Assembly (NCBI RefSeq): GCF_011601265.1
Contig: NZ_JAAOLX010000011.1
Location: 62,001 to 126,000, forward strand
DNA length: 64,000 nucleotides
Direction: 5' to 3'
Source of the DNA: Iodobacter violaceini
Lineage (GTDB): Bacteria > Pseudomonadota > Gammaproteobacteria > Burkholderiales > Chitinibacteraceae
The position numbers and the translations under genes were made by a program. The stretch's first letter is position 1, and each line of letters begins with the position of its first letter. The notes under the pieces were generated by a model, which saw nothing but the letters and a program-made list of their open reading frames with translations, had not been told where the DNA came from and did no database searches. Positions 25,322-33,948 of this stretch are shown piece by piece.

Positions 25322-26650
25322 TTAGCGTAAGGCCAGGTCCAGGGTGTTTAAGTCTGTTTCCTGCAAAGTGCCTGCATAAAACTTCAGCCGGATATAGCCG
25401 CTTAAGTAGGTGTACTGCGCTGCGGTATGTTTTTGCTGTGCTTCAAAAAAGCGGCTTTGGGCGTTGAGTAAATCAACATTGCTGCGCACGCCGGATTGAA
25501 TTCCTTTGCGGGTTGATTGAATCAGCACATCGCCAGAGCGAACGGCTTCCAGCAGGGCTTTGATTTGTGCCGAGTTTGAGCTGAGATCAAGGTATTGCTG
25601 GCGCAGCCCAAGCTCTACCTGCTGCAGCATATTGCGCTGATCTTCACTGGCGGCCGTGTGCTGGGCAACGGCACGCTTGCTGCGGGCATTGATTTCACCG
25701 CCTGAAAAAACTGGGATGCTGGCGTAAACCATAATGCTGTTGGATTTGATGACATTATCGACGGTGCTGTAGCTGGGGCTTTCTTCGTAACTGGTGCGTA
25801 AGCGCAAATCCACTGTAGGCAGGTGCTGATCATTGCTTTTACTGATTTCCAGCTGAGCCGCATCTACAGAGGCCTGGCGCTCAAACAGCACCGGGTTATA
25901 TTTTTTTGCCTGCTCCAGCCACTCGTTCAGGGAATAGCGCAGATGCAAATCTGCCTGCATTGCGCTGGGTTTACGGTGGGGCAGATGATTCATCGGCTCG
26001 CCCACGGTGACGCTTAGCTCATGCAGCTTGCTGCTGTGTGCGGCCTCTGCCGAAAGGATGTCGGCATCCACAAAATCCAGACGATTCTGGGCTTCATTGA
26101 CATCGGTGATAGTGCCATAGCCCGCCGCAAACCATTTGCTGGCCTGAGTTTTTTGCTCCTGATACGCCTTTTTTTGCTCGTTTAAGAGCTGCAGCTTATC
26201 AAAGGCAAGCTGCACATCCAGGTATTGCTGGGCCAGACGCATAATCAGCTCTTGCTGGCTGCGCTCCAGCGCGTGGTTAGCTTCTTTTTGCTGGAATTCG
26301 GCCTGAGATAAATTATCCCATGCCGCCATTTTAAAGAGTGGCTGTACCAGCGTGGCGGCATAAGTCTGGCCGTTATATAAATAGTCTCTTGAAATGGTTT
26401 GCGTGTTTTTGCCCACTTCAACATCAAACTCTGTGTTCACCCATTCACGGCTGCCCTGGGCCGAGATTGATAAATTGGGCAGCAGCCCTGCTCTGGCGAT
26501 GGGGACAATTTCCTGAGCCGCAAGATTCTGAGCTCTGGCGATGGCATAACGGCTGTCGTTTTGTACCGCCTTGGGATAAAGGCTGGCTAATTCTGCCGCA
26601 TGAAGCGCAGAGCACATAAGCAGTGAGAGTAAGCAGATCCTGGTTCGCAT
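25322..26650 (-). CDS. TolC-family outer-membrane channel of type I secretion
   Basis: This outer-membrane efflux protein of 442 residues should form the exit duct of the type I secretion system. A signal peptide (ICLLSLLMCSALHA) precedes the mature start AELASLYPKAVQND. The two TolC repeats are visible as paired long coiled-coil segments with Leu- and Gln-rich helices, and the GVRSNVDLLNAQSRFFEAQ block near the C-terminus is characteristic of type I secretion channels. The start chosen lies 10 bases after the hlyD stop with AAGGGG between; a further-upstream frame would overlap hlyD. It is tightly coupled to hlyD. Confidence 0.9.
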   Translation of the reverse strand: MRTRICLLSLLMCSALHAAELASLYPKAVQNDSRYAIARAQNLAAQEIVPIARAGLLPNLSISAQGSREWVNTEFDVEVGKNTQTISRDYLYNGQTYAATLVQPLFKMAAWDNLSQAEFQQKEANHALERSQQELIMRLAQQYLDVQLAFDKLQLLNEQKKAYQEQKTQASKWFAAGYGTITDVNEAQNRLDFVDADILSAEAAHSSKLHELSVTVGEPMNHLPHRKPSAMQADLHLRYSLNEWLEQAKKYNPVLFERQASVDAAQLEISKSNDQHLPTVDLRLRTSYEESPSYSTVDNVIKSNSIMVYASIPVFSGGEINARSKRAVAQHTAASEDQRNMLQQVELGLRQQYLDLSSNSAQIKALLEAVRSGDVLIQSTRKGIQSGVRSNVDLLNAQSRFFEAQQKHTAAQYTYLSGYIRLKFYAGTLQETDLNTLDLALR

Positions 26651-26660
26651 CGAGATCCCC

Positions 26661-28004
26661 TTATTTTTCTGTGAAGGAAAAGGCAAGGCGGTTAAGCAGT
26701 GGGCGCACGATGTAATCAAGCAGGCTGCGCTCGCCTGTTTTAATGATTACTTCGGTGGACATGCCAGGCTGGATGGCGAGTTTTTCCTTACTCAGCTTGG
26801 CAAGCCCGTTTTTAGTCACCACTACTTTGGCGCTGAAATAGGCATTGCCACGTGAATCTACAATGCGGTCTGCCGAGATGCTGGTCAGCTCGCCTTCTAA
26901 AATGGGGGGCGTGCCTTTATTGCCTAAGGATGAGAAGCGGATATCAGCCAGAAGGCCCGGATGAACCTTATCAATCAGATGGGGAGGCAGCTGAATTTCA
27001 ATCACTAATTCATCGTTTTCGGGCACGATTTCCATCAGTGTTTCACCGGGGCGGATAATGCCGCCAACGGTATGCACATTCATCCCAACCACGCGGCCCG
27101 CAGCGGGGGAGCGTAATACTGAGCGTGACAGATCTTCTTCTTTCGCTTTGATTTCATTGCTCCAGCGATTTAAATCACCCTGGATCTGGCTGTATTGTGT
27201 TTCGGCTTCTTTATCAAATTCCTGGGTGCGCTGCAGGATTTTTAAGCTTAATTCACCTTTTTGCCGGCTGGCCTGCTCGATCCGCCCAAGCCCTTCGCCA
27301 TATTCACCAGAAAGCTGGGCAAATAAGCGCTCCATTTCAAACAGGCGCGAGCGCGGGGCATAGCCATCATTGACCAGCTCTCTTAAACCGGCGATATCTT
27401 TTTCTAATAAACTCATTTGCTGTTTACGGCCGTCTTTTAATGCACGCAGCCCGGTGATTTGCTCATTAATCCCTGCAATGCTTTGCTGCAAAATATTGCC
27501 TTCATTAATTAATACCGTGCGGCGGGTATCAAATAATTGCATTTGCGTATTCATGATTTCTTTAGCTTGCGGATTTGTGGCTTTAAGCAGCTTTTCATTA
27601 AAGCTGATTTTTGGCGCGTGTTTCAGCTCTGCATAAAGCCGGTCTGCCAGGGCCTGTGTTTGCCAGTAATTATTTTGTACTGTGGATAACACCGCATTAA
27701 TCTGGGTTTGATCGAGTAAAACCAAAGGCTGATTGACTTGTACTTCTGCGCCTTCTTTGACCAGTATTTTAGAAATCATTCCGCCTTGTAAATGTTGAAT
27801 GGCTTTGCGTTTACTTTCTACAGAGACCACACCATTGGTGGGTACGCCTTCATCTAATGGGGCAAATATCGCCCAAATTAAAAAGCCACCCAAGCCAAAT
27901 AAAAGAATAAATAAGCCCAGACGGGTGACTGACCTGGTATCTGTTAATGCATCATTCACATCGAGTATGGGTTCGGGTGATTTTTTTGTGGCTAGTTTCA
28001 ACAT
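26661..28004 (-). CDS. HlyD-family membrane-fusion protein of type I secretion
   Basis: This periplasmic adaptor of 447 residues links the ABC exporter to the TolC channel. One transmembrane helix lies at about 30-50 (LGLFILLFGLGGFLIWAI). The lipoyl half-motifs are GVVSVESKRKAIQHLQGG and SPAAGRVVGMNVHTVGG, flanking a long coiled coil (about 120-300). The C-terminal beta-barrel follows, with GMSTEVIIKTGERSLLDY, the hallmark of the PrtE/RsaE/HlyD branch. It lies 93 bases after the ABC gene and 10 before the TolC gene. Confidence 0.92.
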   Translation of the reverse strand: MLKLATKKSPEPILDVNDALTDTRSVTRLGLFILLFGLGGFLIWAIFAPLDEGVPTNGVVSVESKRKAIQHLQGGMISKILVKEGAEVQVNQPLVLLDQTQINAVLSTVQNNYWQTQALADRLYAELKHAPKISFNEKLLKATNPQAKEIMNTQMQLFDTRRTVLINEGNILQQSIAGINEQITGLRALKDGRKQQMSLLEKDIAGLRELVNDGYAPRSRLFEMERLFAQLSGEYGEGLGRIEQASRQKGELSLKILQRTQEFDKEAETQYSQIQGDLNRWSNEIKAKEEDLSRSVLRSPAAGRVVGMNVHTVGGIIRPGETLMEIVPENDELVIEIQLPPHLIDKVHPGLLADIRFSSLGNKGTPPILEGELTSISADRIVDSRGNAYFSAKVVVTKNGLAKLSKEKLAIQPGMSTEVIIKTGERSLLDYIVRPLLNRLAFSFTEK

Positions 28005-28097
28005 GGCTCAACCCTTTTAATCAATAAAGATAAAGTGATTATTTTTTGCTCAGGCCTGCAGCCGGATAAAGCGGGATATCCGGGCTGCGTTCAGGCA

Positions 28098-29813
28098 TCA
28101 GGCTGTGGTTTGCTGCTCTGGCTGTGCTGCAACTGCCGGGGTCAGCGCGGCTAATACCTGATCACGCGGCCCGTAATATTTCAGCATGCCATCTGCCATC
28201 ACCAGCAAGAGGTCTACCACGGCCAGAACATGGGTACGGTGAGTAATCAGCACGACGGTAGCGCCGCTTTCTTTGGCCCGCAGGATGGCCTGCACTAAAG
28301 CCCGCTCGCCGGTGTCATCCAGATTGGCATTGGGTTCGTCCAGCACAATCAGGCTGGGCATGCCGTAGAGGGCGCGGGCCAGACCAATACGCTGGCGCTG
28401 CCCGCCAGACAGGCCTGCACCGCCTTCACCAATGGCCGTGTCGTAGCCCTGAGGCAGGCGCAATATCATTTCGTGCACATCCGCCATCTGAGCGGCCGCC
28501 ACTACTTTTTCGCTGTCTATTTCACCAAAGCGGGCAATGTTTTCGGCGATTGTGCCGGAGAACAGTTCGATATCCTGAGGCAGGTAGCCAATATAGGGGC
28601 CAAGCTCGGCTTTACTCCATGTATAAACATCCACACCATCCAGCCTGACCTTACCCATAACCGTAGGCCACACCCCGACCAGCAGGCGGGCAAGTGTGGA
28701 TTTGCCGCAGGCGCTTGGCCCGATAATGCCCAAAATTTGCCCGGCAGCCATGCCGAAATTCATATTCTTGATCACCATATTCTGGGTGCCGGGAATCGCT
28801 GCAGAAATATTATCGGCCAGCAGCTGGCCGCTGGGCCGGGGCAGGCTCATGCCGATATTGCGGGCCGGGTAGGCTGTCAGCAGGTCTTGCAGGCGGGAAT
28901 AGGCCGAGCGCACACCGATAAATTGCTTCCATGAGCCAATGGCCAGCTCAATCGGGGCCAGTGCACGGCCCATCAGAATAGAGCCTGCAATCATTGCGCC
29001 CGGTGTGGTGCTGCCCTCAATCACAAGAAGCGCACCTGCCCCCAAAATTAGCGATTGCAAACTGATACGGGTAAATTTGGTAACGGCAGAAATGCCCCCG
29101 GCTTTATCGCTGGCTTCCCCCTGCAGGGCCAGAAATTTACCGTGGTGGCGATACCAGCGTTTCATTAAGCCGTCTAACATGCCCATGGCTTCAATCACTT
29201 CGGCATTGCGCAAATTATTATTGGCAAAGCGCGTGGCTAAATTGGCATGGGTAGAGGCCTCGGCAAGGGGCTTTTTGCTGACCATTTCAGTGAAATAGGC
29301 CAGCGCAGTTAAAAGAATGGCGCCGATCACTGCCAGCCAGCCCAGCAATGCACCCAGCATAAATAAAACAGCCAGATAGATAGGGGCCCATGGGGCATCA
29401 AAAAAAGCAAACAGCCCCTGGCCGGTTAAAAATTGGCGGATATTGGTTAAATCGGCCAGAGCTAAACCTGCATCACCATTGCCCTGCTTTAAATTACGCT
29501 CAAAGGCGGCAGTAAATACCCTTGAATTAAGCTGTGAATCTAATTTACTGCTGATACGAACTAATAATCTGGAGCGTATCATTTCCAGTAAAGACATCAT
29601 TCCATACAGACCCAGGGTAATGATGGTAATCATGATTAATGTGGTTTCATTTCTGCTGGCTAATACCCGGTCGTACACCTGCAGCATATAAATGGAAGGA
29701 ACCAGCATCAGCAAATTAATAAAGAAACTGAATAACCCTGCTGCCCAAAAATGCTGGCGAAGACTATGTAATACAATGGCCAGTTCAGAGCGGGGCTGCA
29801 TTTGCTTTTTCAT
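28098..29813 (-). CDS. PrtD-type ABC exporter of type I secretion
   Basis: This 571-residue fused permease/ATPase energises export of C-terminal-signal substrates. The membrane domain (about 20-310) has five to six helices. The ATPase shows Walker A GPSACGKS at 365-372, signature LSGGQ at 468-472, Walker B LIVLDEP at 488-494 and the switch His in LITHR. There is no N-terminal C39 peptidase domain, which places it with PrtD/RsaD exporters of proteases, lipases and S-layer proteins rather than bacteriocin exporters. The natural substrate here is the giant DUF4214 protein 5 kb away. Confidence 0.93.
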   Translation of the reverse strand: MKKQMQPRSELAIVLHSLRQHFWAAGLFSFFINLLMLVPSIYMLQVYDRVLASRNETTLIMITIITLGLYGMMSLLEMIRSRLLVRISSKLDSQLNSRVFTAAFERNLKQGNGDAGLALADLTNIRQFLTGQGLFAFFDAPWAPIYLAVLFMLGALLGWLAVIGAILLTALAYFTEMVSKKPLAEASTHANLATRFANNNLRNAEVIEAMGMLDGLMKRWYRHHGKFLALQGEASDKAGGISAVTKFTRISLQSLILGAGALLVIEGSTTPGAMIAGSILMGRALAPIELAIGSWKQFIGVRSAYSRLQDLLTAYPARNIGMSLPRPSGQLLADNISAAIPGTQNMVIKNMNFGMAAGQILGIIGPSACGKSTLARLLVGVWPTVMGKVRLDGVDVYTWSKAELGPYIGYLPQDIELFSGTIAENIARFGEIDSEKVVAAAQMADVHEMILRLPQGYDTAIGEGGAGLSGGQRQRIGLARALYGMPSLIVLDEPNANLDDTGERALVQAILRAKESGATVVLITHRTHVLAVVDLLLVMADGMLKYYGPRDQVLAALTPAVAAQPEQQTTA

Positions 29814-29834
29814 GTTATTTCCTTTTAAAAAAGG

Positions 29835-30449
29835 TTACACGTTTTCTGTATTAGTCTGAGGTGATTCTAAGGTTAATAAATACTCTGGCCATTCATCATC
29901 AGTGCTGGATTGGGATTCTTCATCGATATCCAGAAAAATAAAATTCAGCACATACTGCAGATCAATTTGCGTTAAAACAATTTCTCTTAAGCGATGGGAA
30001 GCAAAACGTTCGATCACTTCGGCAGGTAATTGCAGCTGAAATCTCAGGCGTCCTTCTAAAGTAAACATCGATAAAATATTGTCTTTAATGCTTAAGGTAT
30101 GGCGGTCGAAATAAACCGGAGCCGAAGCCAAAAAAAGCAAATTAGGCAGGGGGGATTCGGCAGGAAGGTTTTTCCATTTACTTTGCGGATGTTCATACAG
30201 GGTGCGATAGGCACGGCATACGGCATAAATAGCATTACAAGCCATTTGCGCACCTAAACCGGGGTGTTGTTCACGCAGCACTCTGTAGGCCAGATGGTGC
30301 AGCGTAACGCGATGCCAGCAGCGGTGTTGCTGCGAGATCGGCGCAACTAAATTGCAGGCATTACAAAACTCTGCCTGCAGTGCCTGCAATCTGAGGCGCT
30401 GTGCATCATTTGTAAGAATAGGGACAGAGTATGTGCTGGGCATAATCAT
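29835..30449 (-). CDS. free-standing TnpB-like N-terminal domain protein
   Basis: This 204-residue protein resembles the N-terminal half of IS605-type TnpB proteins. The shared features are the CNACN helix, a WHRVTLHHLAYRVLRE-like segment, GLGAQMACNAIYAVCRAY, and the strand APVYFDRHTLSIK leading into LSMFTLEGRLRFQL. It stops where TnpB would enter its RuvC nuclease domain, so no DED catalytic residues are present. The acidic tail (DEESQSSTDDEWPE) is not TnpB-like. It lies 21 bases upstream of the ABC exporter and is probably the first gene of that operon. It may be an exapted nucleic-acid-binding regulator or a decayed transposon gene. The family match is from memory. Confidence 0.55.
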   Translation of the reverse strand: MIMPSTYSVPILTNDAQRLRLQALQAEFCNACNLVAPISQQHRCWHRVTLHHLAYRVLREQHPGLGAQMACNAIYAVCRAYRTLYEHPQSKWKNLPAESPLPNLLFLASAPVYFDRHTLSIKDNILSMFTLEGRLRFQLQLPAEVIERFASHRLREIVLTQIDLQYVLNFIFLDIDEESQSSTDDEWPEYLLTLESPQTNTENV

Positions 30450-30468
30450 CAATCTAGGAAATTTTTCT

Positions 30469-30491
30469 CCTATATGAAATGCCTATATGAA
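30469..30491 (-). promoter_or_regulatory. 10-bp direct repeat upstream of the export operon
   Basis: On the minus strand TTCATATAGG occurs twice, 13 bases apart, at 30491-30482 and 30478-30469. The second copy runs into AGGAG, some 17 bases before the first gene's ATG. Same-phase direct repeats here could be an operator or tandem -10-like elements. Confidence 0.4.
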
Positions 30492-30808
30492 GTTTTTCCC
30501 TACGTTCGTCGGAAAAGATGAATGGCAGATTTGCAAATAATGTACGGCTTTCTTTGCCTGGGCCTTGCCTGGCCTCGTTTCTGAGCACACCAGAGCGTAG
30601 TTTTAAGTGAAGCACGTCAATGGCGGGAAAATAGATGTTTGTCCACAAAGCTCCACAAACCTGCCACGATCTTTCGGTATTCTTGCTTTCTTCTATTCTT
30701 TCAGTAATCTAGTTGCTGCCTGTTTTGTATTTCCGCCTGTAAAAAAGCACTCGTATCCTTGGTTTTACTTAAAAAAGATTGTTCTTCAATAGGGTGAGGG
30801 GGTGGTTT
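30492..30808. other. divergent intergenic region between export operon and glycosyltransferase genes
   Basis: About 320 bases separate the divergent units and must hold promoters for both. Short open frames on each strand lack start signals. I could not fix promoters with confidence. Confidence 0.4.
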
Positions 30809-31783
30809 GTGATTTCAATCGTGATCCCGTTTTTTAATGAGGAAGAGGGGCTGTTGCATACTTTGGCAACAATCTCGGATACGCTGCGCAGCCTGGCCCG
30901 CCCATGGGAGATTGTGGCCGTGAATGATGGCAGTACGGATAAAACACTGGCTATTTTGCTGGAGCAGCAAAGACTGATGCCCGAGCTGCTGGTGGTGGAT
31001 TTATCGCGTAATTTTGGTAAAGAGGCCGCGCTGACCGCCGGGCTTGCTCATGCAAGCGGCGATGCAATTATCCCTATGGATGCAGATTTGCAGGACCCGC
31101 CGGAGCTGATTGCACCAATGATCAGTAAATGGGAAGAAGGCTACGAGGTTGTTTTAGCAAGACGCAGCGACAGATCAAGCGATAGCGTGGCAAAGCGGCT
31201 CAGCGCCCGCTGGTTTTATAAGGCCATCAATAAAATGTCTGAGGTGAATGTGCCGGATAATGTCGGTGATTATCGCTTAATGGACAGATTGGTGGTGGAT
31301 ACGGTGATGTCCTTGCCGGAAAGCAGGCGTTTTATGAAGGGGATTTTTGCCTGGGTTGGCTTTAAAACCACAACGCTTAATTATAAAAGAGCCGAAAGAA
31401 ACTCTGGCAGCAGTAAATTTAATCTCTGGAAACTCTGGAATTTAGCCATAGAGGGAATTACATCGCTTTCTATTACGCCGCTGCGAATCTGGAGCTATTT
31501 AGGGTTTATGGTGGCATCGGTGTCGTTTATCTACGCGCTTTATATTGTAGTTCGCACCATCGTTTATGGGATTGATGTGCCTGGCTATGCATCTTTAATT
31601 ACCCTTTTTTTGTTTTTCTCTGGTTTGCAGCTGATCGGCCTTGGTATTATGGGCGAATATTTAGGCAGGGCCTATGTCGAGTCAAAGCGCCGCCCGCCCT
31701 ATATTGTGAGAAAGCTCTATCTTCCCCGCTTAAAGGGTGAATATATCAATCACCCCAGGGCATTTGATGCCGCATCTTCTTAA
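30809..31783 (+). CDS. GtrB/DPM1-type family 2 glycosyltransferase
   Basis: This inner-membrane glycosyltransferase moves a sugar from a nucleotide donor to polyprenyl phosphate. The catalytic GT-A domain shows VVIPFFNEE-like start, VNDGSTD at 38-44 and PMDADLQDP, with the downstream NVGDYRLMDR block typical of the DPM1/GtrB/ArnC group. Two C-terminal membrane helices follow (about 225-290), ending in GIMGEYLGRAY. I chose the GTG at 30809 because GAGGGGG lies 6 bases upstream and it yields ISIVIPFFNEE at the start; a TTG ten codons earlier lacks such a site. The gtrA-like gene follows by 12 bases. Confidence 0.9.
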   Translation: MISIVIPFFNEEEGLLHTLATISDTLRSLARPWEIVAVNDGSTDKTLAILLEQQRLMPELLVVDLSRNFGKEAALTAGLAHASGDAIIPMDADLQDPPELIAPMISKWEEGYEVVLARRSDRSSDSVAKRLSARWFYKAINKMSEVNVPDNVGDYRLMDRLVVDTVMSLPESRRFMKGIFAWVGFKTTTLNYKRAERNSGSSKFNLWKLWNLAIEGITSLSITPLRIWSYLGFMVASVSFIYALYIVVRTIVYGIDVPGYASLITLFLFFSGLQLIGLGIMGEYLGRAYVESKRRPPYIVRKLYLPRLKGEYINHPRAFDAASS

Positions 31784-31795
31784 TTAAGATAAATA

Positions 31796-32206
31796 ATGAA
31801 TATGTTTTTTAAAAGATGGCTGCAAAGTATTAAGCAATTAATGAAATTTGGAATTGTTGGCCTGGCGGCCACCGGCCTGCATTTATTGATTGCTTTTATA
31901 CTGCTTTACGCGGGAGTGAATGTCTATCTGGCAAATTTGTGTGCTTTTTTGGGCGCTTTTGTTTTGTCATATATTGGGCATAATTATTGGACTTTTGCGA
32001 TGACTTCCTGGCACCCCAGCACACTGGCAAAGTCTTTTTTGCTCGCAAGTATGGGGTTTCTGGCGAATAATATTTTGCTGACTTTTTTATTAAAAATAGC
32101 TTTGTTTAATGAAGCGATGGCCTTGTTTTTTTCCCTGCTGCTGGTGCCCCTGCTGAGTTATTTTGGCAGCCGTATCTGGGTATTTCAAAAAAATAAACAG
32201 TTGTAA
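31796..32206 (+). CDS. GtrA-like membrane flippase
   Basis: This 136-residue protein with four transmembrane helices belongs to the GtrA family, thought to flip polyprenyl-phosphate-linked sugars across the inner membrane. Family features are KFGIVGLAATGLHLLI at the first helix and SYIGHNYWTF between helices two and three. It ends with basic residues after the last helix. Its coupling to the GtrB-like gene (12-base gap) indicates one operon that builds and flips a sugar donor for a periplasmic transferase. Confidence 0.88.
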   Translation: MNMFFKRWLQSIKQLMKFGIVGLAATGLHLLIAFILLYAGVNVYLANLCAFLGAFVLSYIGHNYWTFAMTSWHPSTLAKSFLLASMGFLANNILLTFLLKIALFNEAMALFFSLLLVPLLSYFGSRIWVFQKNKQL

Positions 32207-32217
32207 TAAGGGGGTGC

Positions 32218-32257
32218 TGACGTTTACTTGCTTAGCGCAATTGTGAATGAAACGTCA
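32218..32257. other. 8-bp inverted repeat between convergent genes
   Basis: TGACGTTT (32218-32225) and AAACGTCA (32250-32257) are perfect complements around 24 bases, placed between the gtrA-like gene and the convergent membrane transferase. No T-run; a terminator role is only possible. Confidence 0.35.
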
Positions 32258-32269
32258 ACAGGGCCTAAG

Positions 32270-33784
32270 TTAAAACGGGGCGAGGCCTGAATAGATATTG
32301 CTGATAATCAGGCCGGAAAATGCCGCACCGATTGTGCAGCTTAAAGCAATAAGTGCCGTGGATTGCTGCTTTAAGCGATCATAACTCAGTATGCCAATAA
32401 TGCATGGCGCAAGTGAAAGTGAATAGCGCCCGACTGAGTGGATTTCCGGGTTCATTAAAAGCGTGGTGCCTAGTATTAATGCGCCGCTGCCTGCAATCAG
32501 TGCTGCTTTATGTTGATGTGTTTTTATACACAATATACAAATATAAATGGCACAGATCATTAGCCCCAGCGCTAACAGCAGAACGGGTAAATACTCCGCA
32601 GATTGAATAAGCCTTAAATCAAAGATACGTGTGGCTAATTGCAAAGGCGATATTTTCCATGCTGAGCGAACCAGAAAGGCCGCTAAAGGTTCGCCTGTGG
32701 CATGGGCTTTTACTGCCATATCCAGCAAAATACCCAGCGTTGAAATCAGCCCCATTTTAATGATCATGATGCTGCTTTTTTTGATGCCCTGGCTTTGATA
32801 ATTGATTGAAAGCCAATAGAGCATTAGTAAAAGGATAGCAATTCCCCCTATAAATCGGGATGCCGTCATGGCGCTGATCATGAGGGCCGCGCTGATCCAT
32901 TTTTCTTTAATGGCTAAAATTAATGCGGCAGAAAAGAGCAGCATAAACAGCGATTCGGAAAACCCGCCAAAAACAAAGAAAGAAAAAGGGTTAAATGCAA
33001 ACCATGCAGGGGCTAATAAGGCGCTGCAGGTATTTAGTTTTAATAGCTTGCCAAGATAAAACAAGCTGAGCATTGCCAGCAACGAGCAGATCAGATTAAA
33101 GCGCAGCATGCTTTTATCAATATCCAGCCCGCTGATGGCATGAAGGGCTTTAACAGAATAGGGATAAAGAAAAGGCCATGCTACGGTTTGCTGGATGGTT
33201 CTGTCGCCATTAAAAGCATAATCTTTACTGGCTATTTTGTGATACCAGCCAGCATCGTGGCTGCGGCTTAATATTTCTGTGGTGCTGATCCGGCTGAAGT
33301 TTTCTTCCAGCCCATACAGCCCGCTGCTTGTTTTAATTAATGTGGCTAATGAAATATCTTTGCCATTAATTTGCGCCAACCCTAATTGGTAGGAAAGTAC
33401 GCGGTGGTCCTGCGAGCCGGTTTTATTGGCAGGAATTTGTGAGTAGCTGGATTGAATGGATAATTGGCCATCCGGGCAGCTATTGTTAAAACGATGGCTG
33501 AGTGTGAAATAGCCCTGCCTGAATAGCTGGGATTGTAGTGGCTGCTGATTGCATAAAATGCTTAATGTTTGCGCGCCGGGAATATAGCCTTGCAGACTGA
33601 GTGACTGGATTGATTGCGACTGCTTGAATAAAAGCTGCGGGGCCGCCCAGCTGAATGTGGGATAGGGTATTCCTTCGTGTGTATCAACTTGTTTTTGTAT
33701 CTGGCCATAAAGCAATAAATAAGCCACAACCCACAGGCCGATTACGGCGAGTAATTGCCCGGGTACAATAAACCATTGTTTCAT
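32270..33784 (-). CDS. multispanning membrane glycosyltransferase, PIG-V-like
   Basis: This 504-residue polytopic protein has about eleven predicted membrane helices and one large periplasmic loop near the N-terminus (about 30-190). The segment DAGWYHKIASKDYAF, followed by WPFLYPYS and AWFAFNPFSFFVFGGFSESLF, resembles PIG-V-type GT-C mannosyltransferases that use lipid-linked sugars. The acceptor is unknown. It faces the gtrB/gtrA pair and precedes no other gene in its own direction. In the Gtr logic it could be the specific transferase adding the flipped sugar to LPS or to a surface protein. It is extremely hydrophobic, so similarity should be judged carefully. Confidence 0.65.
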   Translation of the reverse strand: MKQWFIVPGQLLAVIGLWVVAYLLLYGQIQKQVDTHEGIPYPTFSWAAPQLLFKQSQSIQSLSLQGYIPGAQTLSILCNQQPLQSQLFRQGYFTLSHRFNNSCPDGQLSIQSSYSQIPANKTGSQDHRVLSYQLGLAQINGKDISLATLIKTSSGLYGLEENFSRISTTEILSRSHDAGWYHKIASKDYAFNGDRTIQQTVAWPFLYPYSVKALHAISGLDIDKSMLRFNLICSLLAMLSLFYLGKLLKLNTCSALLAPAWFAFNPFSFFVFGGFSESLFMLLFSAALILAIKEKWISAALMISAMTASRFIGGIAILLLMLYWLSINYQSQGIKKSSIMIIKMGLISTLGILLDMAVKAHATGEPLAAFLVRSAWKISPLQLATRIFDLRLIQSAEYLPVLLLALGLMICAIYICILCIKTHQHKAALIAGSGALILGTTLLMNPEIHSVGRYSLSLAPCIIGILSYDRLKQQSTALIALSCTIGAAFSGLIISNIYSGLAPF

Positions 33785-33948
33785 GAAAGACCCTCAGCTG
33801 ATATACACCAGCAATAAGCATATCTGAAGCAGGTATTTACTATATAAAAGGTTTTCTGTTTAAAGATGTGCCGCCTGAAAAATCCGGAATATTTTAACCG
33901 CGAAAATTAGAAAGCCGTACTTTTATTGAACGCGGATCACACAGGGTT

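Noticed and set aside
29835-30449. Active TnpB nuclease or a complete IS605 element
   Set aside because: The RuvC half is absent, there is no TnpA, and no room for element ends or an omegaRNA between this gene and the exporter.
30454-30792. Short open frames on both strands between the export operon and the glycosyltransferase genes
   Set aside because: They overlap each other, lack ribosome sites, and the region must contain two divergent promoters.
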